Positions 6,144 through 10,192 of a stretch of DNA of 10,192 bases are shown piece after piece (the stretch's first letter is position 1; each line of letters starts with the position of its first letter). The notes beneath the pieces are model-generated. The model was not told where the DNA came from. It did not search any database and saw only the letters and a list, made by a program, of their open reading frames with translations. Source of the stretch: Clostridiales bacterium (GTDB lineage Bacteria > Bacillota > Clostridia > Lachnospirales > CAG-274); the NCBI GenBank assembly GCA_021202835.1, contig JAJQCI010000027.1, positions 1-10,192 on the forward strand. The letters are read 5' to 3'. Both the position numbers and the translations under genes were made by a program.

Positions 6144-9100
6144 TTAAGCCCTCCCCGGGCCTTAAGGCTTATAAGCTCTGTTATTCCTCTCATAGCCTCA
6201 TAGTCCGTTACAAAGTCTCCCTCGATATCTCCGGCGAAGTCTTTATCTGTGTCAAGCTTCAATACCTTGACTGTGTTTTCCATAAGCTCTCCGTAAGTCT
6301 CGGCGGCTAAAAGGTTTTCGGGATAAAAACAGTTGTTTTCATCTCCTGCGGCTATGCCGTATTCCTTAAGGGTATCACATGCGTCAACATAGCTTCTGCC
6401 CATAGGCATATCGGAAAAGGCCGTTAAGCCGTAGCCCTCCAGCTCCATAGCCGAAACAAGCTTTTCGGCAAATTCTCCCCTTGTAAAATAAATGGTTTCT
6501 TCATCGGGAAGCTGAATGTAGTTTTTAAATGTGGAGCTTGAATAGTTCATAGCGCTTAAAAAGCTTTTTACAACCGCTCTGGCGCCTATTTCGCTTAAGC
6601 TGTTTTCTATAATTCCCTCGGAATCATAAGCATTGTAAACACGGCTGTCTTCCTCTCCGGCGTCTTTGTAAAGCTGTGCGGAATTCTCCGTCATATTGCA
6701 GAAATAAAGCTGTTCCTCAGCCACAAGATTTCTTGCTGCGTCACAATATCCCCCGTCTGTGTATACAAACTCTCCGTTTTCAAAGGCATAAGCCGACACC
6801 GGAGTTATAATAACGGGAACGGCATTTTTTTCTTCTATGGGCTTTACATAATAATTGTAAAGATAATATTGGAAGCTTCCGGCGGTTTCCTTATCTCCGC
6901 TCGGGCTTGTATAGCCGTCTCCCTTTTCTTTATCATATGTACCGAAATGAATTATGACATAGTCTCCTGCCGAAAGATTTTCCAAAAATTTGTCATATGA
7001 ATCCGTTTCCAAATAGCTCTTTGAGCTGGCTCCGGTTTCACCGTAGGAATAAACCGTCAGAAGACTTGACAGATAATCTGACATATAGGTGTAAAGACTT
7101 GCCCTCGGAATCGTGACACCGCTTGAGTCTGCAGTGAAGTCGGCCATATAGTCATCGCCCACTAAGAAGAGGTTTCCGCTTTTAAGGCCGTCTGTTCTTT
7201 CCACGTCTGCTCTTGAAGCCGTTACATAGTCTTCAAGGCCGAAAGCGGCGTCCTTTACTGCTGCAGCGAACTTACTGGCTATTATGTTTGCTCCGAATTT
7301 GTTATAGTGGGTTAAGTCCATTGAGCCGTCGGCTTTAATATTGGCCAGGCCCTGAACCATCATATAGCCGTAGCTTTCATAAAGATCCTTCGTTATTTCA
7401 TAAAAATCTATAACGTCACAGTCCATTTCTTCCGCAGCCTGTAAAACAACCTTTATATAGCCGTCGTTTTCGCCATGGTGAGGTGTTATTTTTCCCTCGT
7501 CGTCAAAGAAAACACGGCAGATTGATGTCATAAGAACGGGGGTTGCCCCTGTTTCTCTTATTCTCGTTACATACTGCTGAAGATACCATTTAAACGTGCC
7601 GCCCTCGTAGGGATAATATGTATCGCCGTAGGGATAGCCCGAATCCTTATAACAGTCAATAAGTACCTGAGGCGTAGGCACCTTAACAGGCTTTACGGAG
7701 GGATAAACCCCGTCTGCGTCGGGCTCGCCCAAGGCTACGGAATATTCAAGCCTGTAGTTATCTTCTGTCTGTCCGTCGTTTATGCCGAACTGTATAAACA
7801 CAAAGTCTCCCTCGTGAGCCTCTTCGCAGATTTCGTCAAGTCTGCCCTGATTCATAAATGAACGGGAGCTTCTTCCGCCCTCGGCCTTGTTTATTATTTC
7901 AACATCTTCACTGAAATAATAGGGTATGTATTCGCCCCAGCCCCCTATTGTGTTGTCGTCGCCGTAGTCTTTGGCGGTTGAATCTCCGGCAATAAATATT
8001 CTGGCCGCCGTTTCTGTCTTTTTCTCTTCCGAAGGGCCGAAAATATTAACATAGTCCAAAAGGATGCCGCCGGTCTTTCCGTACATTTCCACTGCGAAGC
8101 TGCCGGAGATGTTATCGTCATATTCCGCCGAAATTGTTGAAAGTGTCGCTGCGGTTTCCTCCAAAACAAATTTTGCCGTTACAATACTGCCTGTTTTTTC
8201 TATATATATCTTAAAGAAAGGATTGTTTTCTCCCGAATTTTGATAAACATTTCCGGCCATGCTGCTTTCGTCTGAAGCAAGAGTCTCGGCTGCTCCGTCA
8301 ACGCTCTTTATAATATACCATCTGAGAGATTTTGTGTTCCCTCCTCTTGTTATTCTTACCTTGTAATAATTGTTTTCGTCCCTTCGGCTTAAGAAAATAT
8401 CTTCATAGCTGTCTCCCGAAAGGCCGTCAATCTCCGGATTGAAACGCTCTCTTAAAACAGCCCTAAAATCTCCCCCTGCTATATTTTCGGAGGAAACAAG
8501 ACTGTCGGCCGCTGTGTTTGTTTCGCTTGCCCCTGTTATATATTTGTTTTCATAGTCAGAAACAAAGCTGAAGCTGCCGGAGGTCTGCCACCTGTCTGAA
8601 ATTTCCGAAAAGCCGTCGTTAAGAAGAACATTGTTTTCTCCGCTGACCGTTTTTTCAGTAGTTTTGCTCTCCGGCTCCCCTACTGCGCCGTAGCTTGAAT
8701 TTGTTTCGGGATAAACCTCAAATTTAATATAACAGCCCTTTTCGTTCTCGGTTATAACATATTCTTTAAAGCCTGAGCCTCTGCCCTCTTTAAGTATATA
8801 TTCCTCTCCGTCCGAAACAGCGCTCCATCTTAAAAGACTGTTGTCATCTGCCGAATCTTCCTTTGAAACAAAGCCGTAGTCTGCTCTTAAGCGGCTTCCA
8901 ACATCCAGAGATGAACCCTCTGAAAGACTGACCTCTGATATAACGGGCGGCTCAGTTCTTGCCGCAGTAACGGTAACCTTACATCTTGCATACATATGAT
9001 CGGAGGTTTCGTAAGCTGTAATATAAGCGCTTCCCAAAGCGTTTGCCGTTATAACGCCGTTTTTATCTGCGGAAACAATACTCTCGTTATCCGATTCATA

Positions 9101-10192
9101 ATAAATTTCCGACCTTGAGCCTAAAGGCAGGGCATACACGCTTAAGCTTTTGCTTTCTCCCTTGGGTATTGAAATTTCATATTCTCCCAGTGTGATTTCA
9201 GCAGCAAGGCTGTTGGCCACAGACTCAAAATCTCCCGGGTTCCACATATCGCTTCCCCTTAAAATATTAAAGGGCTTAAAGTCGGCTGCCTGAGCCTCTG
9301 TCAAAATTTTTACATAATCTGCTCTTATGCCTGTGTTTTCGGCTGAGCCGTTTACCGTATTGTTATATTCCATAAAGCGAACCTTGTCGGTTTGGGTTGT
9401 GCTGTCCCAAAGGGCAAAGCCGTCACTGTTTAAAACCGACGGCAGCTTTGAATTCATAATCAAAACACTTGAGCCGAAGTTGGGGTGGTCGGCGTCACAC
9501 TGCCAGGGGCGGCCCAGATAAATATACTGTGCTTCCTCTGCCGTATATTTACTGTCAACAGTAAAAATACAGCCGTCGAAAACATAGCCTATGTTGTAAA
9601 GGGTTGTGTTTGGGGCGGTAAAATAGCCGCCGCCCTCCCTGTAGGCCATATTTATGTTACAGCCTTCAAAATAAGCCGTAGCGTCGCCGAAAATAAAATC
9701 TATCGTTCCCTCTATATAACAGTCGGTTACATAAACTCTGGCTGAATTTGCGCTTCCCGAAACATCTGCCCCCTGAGAAGCGCCCTTTAAATAAACCGTA
9801 TCCTGCCTGCCTATAAAGCGGCAGCCCTCAAATGTAACCATATCCGCCGAGGTTGTAACTGCAGCAGCCTGTGAATATTCCTCCTCCTGAGTCAGGTTGT
9901 AGGAGTTTTGGAAGGTAATGTTTTTAGCCGTAAATCCCTTTGCATCGGCACTTACCGCAACGGTAGCCGTTTTTTCCGTTCCCACTCTTTTTTCAGGGTC
10001 GGCCTGGCCTACGGCCTTGTCATATGTAATGACTACGTCCTCTGCCTTTCCCGTGTTTAAAAGTGTAACATAGGGCAGAGAAACCGTAAAGCTTTCCTCA
10101 TAGGTTCCCTTTGATATGTTTATAGTAAGCGGATTGTTTTTCGAAGGAGTAAACCCGGCTCCGTCAAGGGCCTCCCCCACTGTGTTATAGTC
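6140..10192 (-). CDS. Multidomain surface pectin esterase: CE8 methylesterase + CE12-type acetylesterase + dead SGNH copy + SLH remnant (5' end outside window)
   Basis: An exported pectin-processing protein; 1350 codons are in view and the frame is open at the right edge, so the start and signal peptide lie outside. Numbering is from the first codon in view. CE8 pectin methylesterase fills about 1-315: GTYEE, Gln108 (QAAAV), Gln130-Asp131 (QDT), Asp165 (DFIFGD), and Arg228/Trp230 (YLGRPW); all catalytic residues are present. A Big_2-like Ig domain (about 332-410), an Ig-like stretch (415-515) and a jelly-roll/LamG-like domain (519-720) follow. An SGNH domain like rhamnogalacturonan acetylesterase (730-984) has Ser738 (GDS), Gly773 (GGRS), Asn805 (FGIND) and Asp959/His962 (DLTH). 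A second SGNH-like domain (about 1005-1216) lacks these residues. A degenerate SLH segment (1233-1311) suggests wall attachment. Expected action is removal of methyl and acetyl groups from pectin. Its stop overlaps the GH18 start. Confidence 0.93.
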   Translation of the reverse strand, partial: DYNTVGEALDGAGFTPSKNNPLTINISKGTYEESFTVSLPYVTLLNTGKAEDVVITYDKAVGQADPEKRVGTEKTATVAVSADAKGFTAKNITFQNSYNLTQEEEYSQAAAVTTSADMVTFEGCRFIGRQDTVYLKGASQGADVSGSANSARVYVTDCYIEGTIDFIFGDATAYFEGCNINMAYREGGGYFTAPNTTLYNIGYVFDGCIFTVDSKYTAEEAQYIYLGRPWQCDADHPNFGSSVLIMNSKLPSVLNSDGFALWDSTTQTDKVRFMEYNNTVNGSAENTGIRADYVKILTEAQAADFKPFNILRGSDMWNPGDFESVANSLAAEITLGEYEISIPKGESKSLSVYALPLGSRSEIYYESDNESIVSADKNGVITANALGSAYITAYETSDHMYARCKVTVTAARTEPPVISEVSLSEGSSLDVGSRLRADYGFVSKEDSADDNSLLRWSAVSDGEEYILKEGRGSGFKEYVITENEKGCYIKFEVYPETNSSYGAVGEPESKTTEKTVSGENNVLLNDGFSEISDRWQTSGSFSFVSDYENKYITGASETNTAADSLVSSENIAGGDFRAVLRERFNPEIDGLSGDSYEDIFLSRRDENNYYKVRITRGGNTKSLRWYIIKSVDGAAETLASDESSMAGNVYQNSGENNPFFKIYIEKTGSIVTAKFVLEETAATLSTISAEYDDNISGSFAVEMYGKTGGILLDYVNIFGPSEEKKTETAARIFIAGDSTAKDYGDDNTIGGWGEYIPYYFSEDVEIINKAEGGRSSRSFMNQGRLDEICEEAHEGDFVFIQFGINDGQTEDNYRLEYSVALGEPDADGVYPSVKPVKVPTPQVLIDCYKDSGYPYGDTYYPYEGGTFKWYLQQYVTRIRETGATPVLMTSICRVFFDDEGKITPHHGENDGYIKVVLQAAEEMDCDVIDFYEITKDLYESYGYMMVQGLANIKADGSMDLTHYNKFGANIIASKFAAAVKDAAFGLEDYVTASRADVERTDGLKSGNLFLVGDDYMADFTADSSGVTIPRASLYTYMSDYLSSLLTVYSYGETGASSKSYLETDSYDKFLENLSAGDYVIIHFGTYDKEKGDGYTSPSGDKETAGSFQYYLYNYYVKPIEEKNAVPVIITPVSAYAFENGEFVYTDGGYCDAARNLVAEEQLYFCNMTENSAQLYKDAGEEDSRVYNAYDSEGIIENSLSEIGARAVVKSFLSAMNYSSSTFKNYIQLPDEETIYFTRGEFAEKLVSAMELEGYGLTAFSDMPMGRSYVDACDTLKEYGIAAGDENNCFYPENLLAAETYGELMENTVKVLKLDTDKDFAGDIEGDFVTDYEAMRGITELISLKARGGLK
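6149..6156 (-). promoter_or_regulatory. Ribosome binding site that supports the GTG start of the GH18 gene
   Basis: GGGGAGGG lies 5 nt before the GTG at 6143, inside the last codons (encoding RGGL) of the pectin esterase gene. The GTG is followed at once by a signal peptide, and the next in-frame ATG comes only at residue 65, past the export signal. The GTG is therefore the start, and translation is probably coupled to the upstream gene. Confidence 0.75.

Noticed and set aside
7945..8169. Minus-strand 74-codon frame inside the esterase gene
   Set aside because: It is a shifted-frame shadow of the multidomain protein, with a low-complexity product.
10178..10180. GTG at 10180 as the start of the pectin esterase gene
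   Set aside because: The frame stays open to the window edge (Asp-Tyr-Asn-Thr precede it), and this DYNTVGEAL segment is the normal interior start of a CE8 domain; the real start and signal peptide must lie outside the window.

Overview
All recognisable genes in this window lie on the minus strand, so transcription runs from the right edge (10192) to the left edge (1). The gene families suggest a Clostridia-type Bacillota living on plant material, probably an anaerobe and possibly from the gut. The signs are AGGAGG-type ribosome sites, a secreted GH18 protein with a copper-amine-oxidase-like 'stalk' domain, a giant pectin esterase ending in S-layer homology sequence, an asnA-type asparagine synthetase and a DUF4160/DUF2442 pair. 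This placement is inferred from family content; no rRNA or other strict marker is present.

Right part (10192 to 4626), a secreted polysaccharide/cell-wall pair. The first gene enters from beyond the right edge and has 1350 codons in view. In order it carries a pectin methylesterase (CE8), a Big_2-like Ig domain, a second Ig-like stretch, a jelly-roll/LamG-like domain, an intact rhamnogalacturonan-acetylesterase-like SGNH domain (CE12), a second SGNH-like copy that has lost its catalytic residues, and a short degenerate SLH region. It would remove both methyl and acetyl groups from pectin. Its stop overlaps, as GTGA, the GTG start of a GH18 protein with a signal peptide, two stalk repeats, a Lys/Thr/Ser linker and a complete GH18 catalytic motif. 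The two are almost certainly translationally coupled.

Middle (4583 to 4042), a DUF4160-DUF2442 pair. The DUF2442 gene is intact. The DUF4160 gene upstream of it is readable from start to stop but is broken by an in-frame TAG and a frameshift, so it is called a pseudogene.

Left part (4033 to 1), a tight housekeeping run: exodeoxyribonuclease III (xth), a single-domain rhodanese, an unrecognised 153-residue protein, asparaginyl-tRNA synthetase (asnS) and asparagine synthetase A (asnA, cut by the left edge within its last residues). Gaps are 8, 11, 15, 32 and 70 nt, so these genes together with DUF2442 look like one operon. asnA makes asparagine and asnS charges it onto tRNA-Asn. The 70-nt gap between those two holds a compact stem-loop without a U-tract.

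No tRNA, rRNA, CRISPR array, insertion sequence or convincing rho-independent terminator was seen. The points most worth a second look are the catalytically dead duplicate esterase domain, the GTGA coupling of a pectin enzyme to a GH18 protein, the decaying DUF4160 partner, and the asnS/asnA stem-loop.
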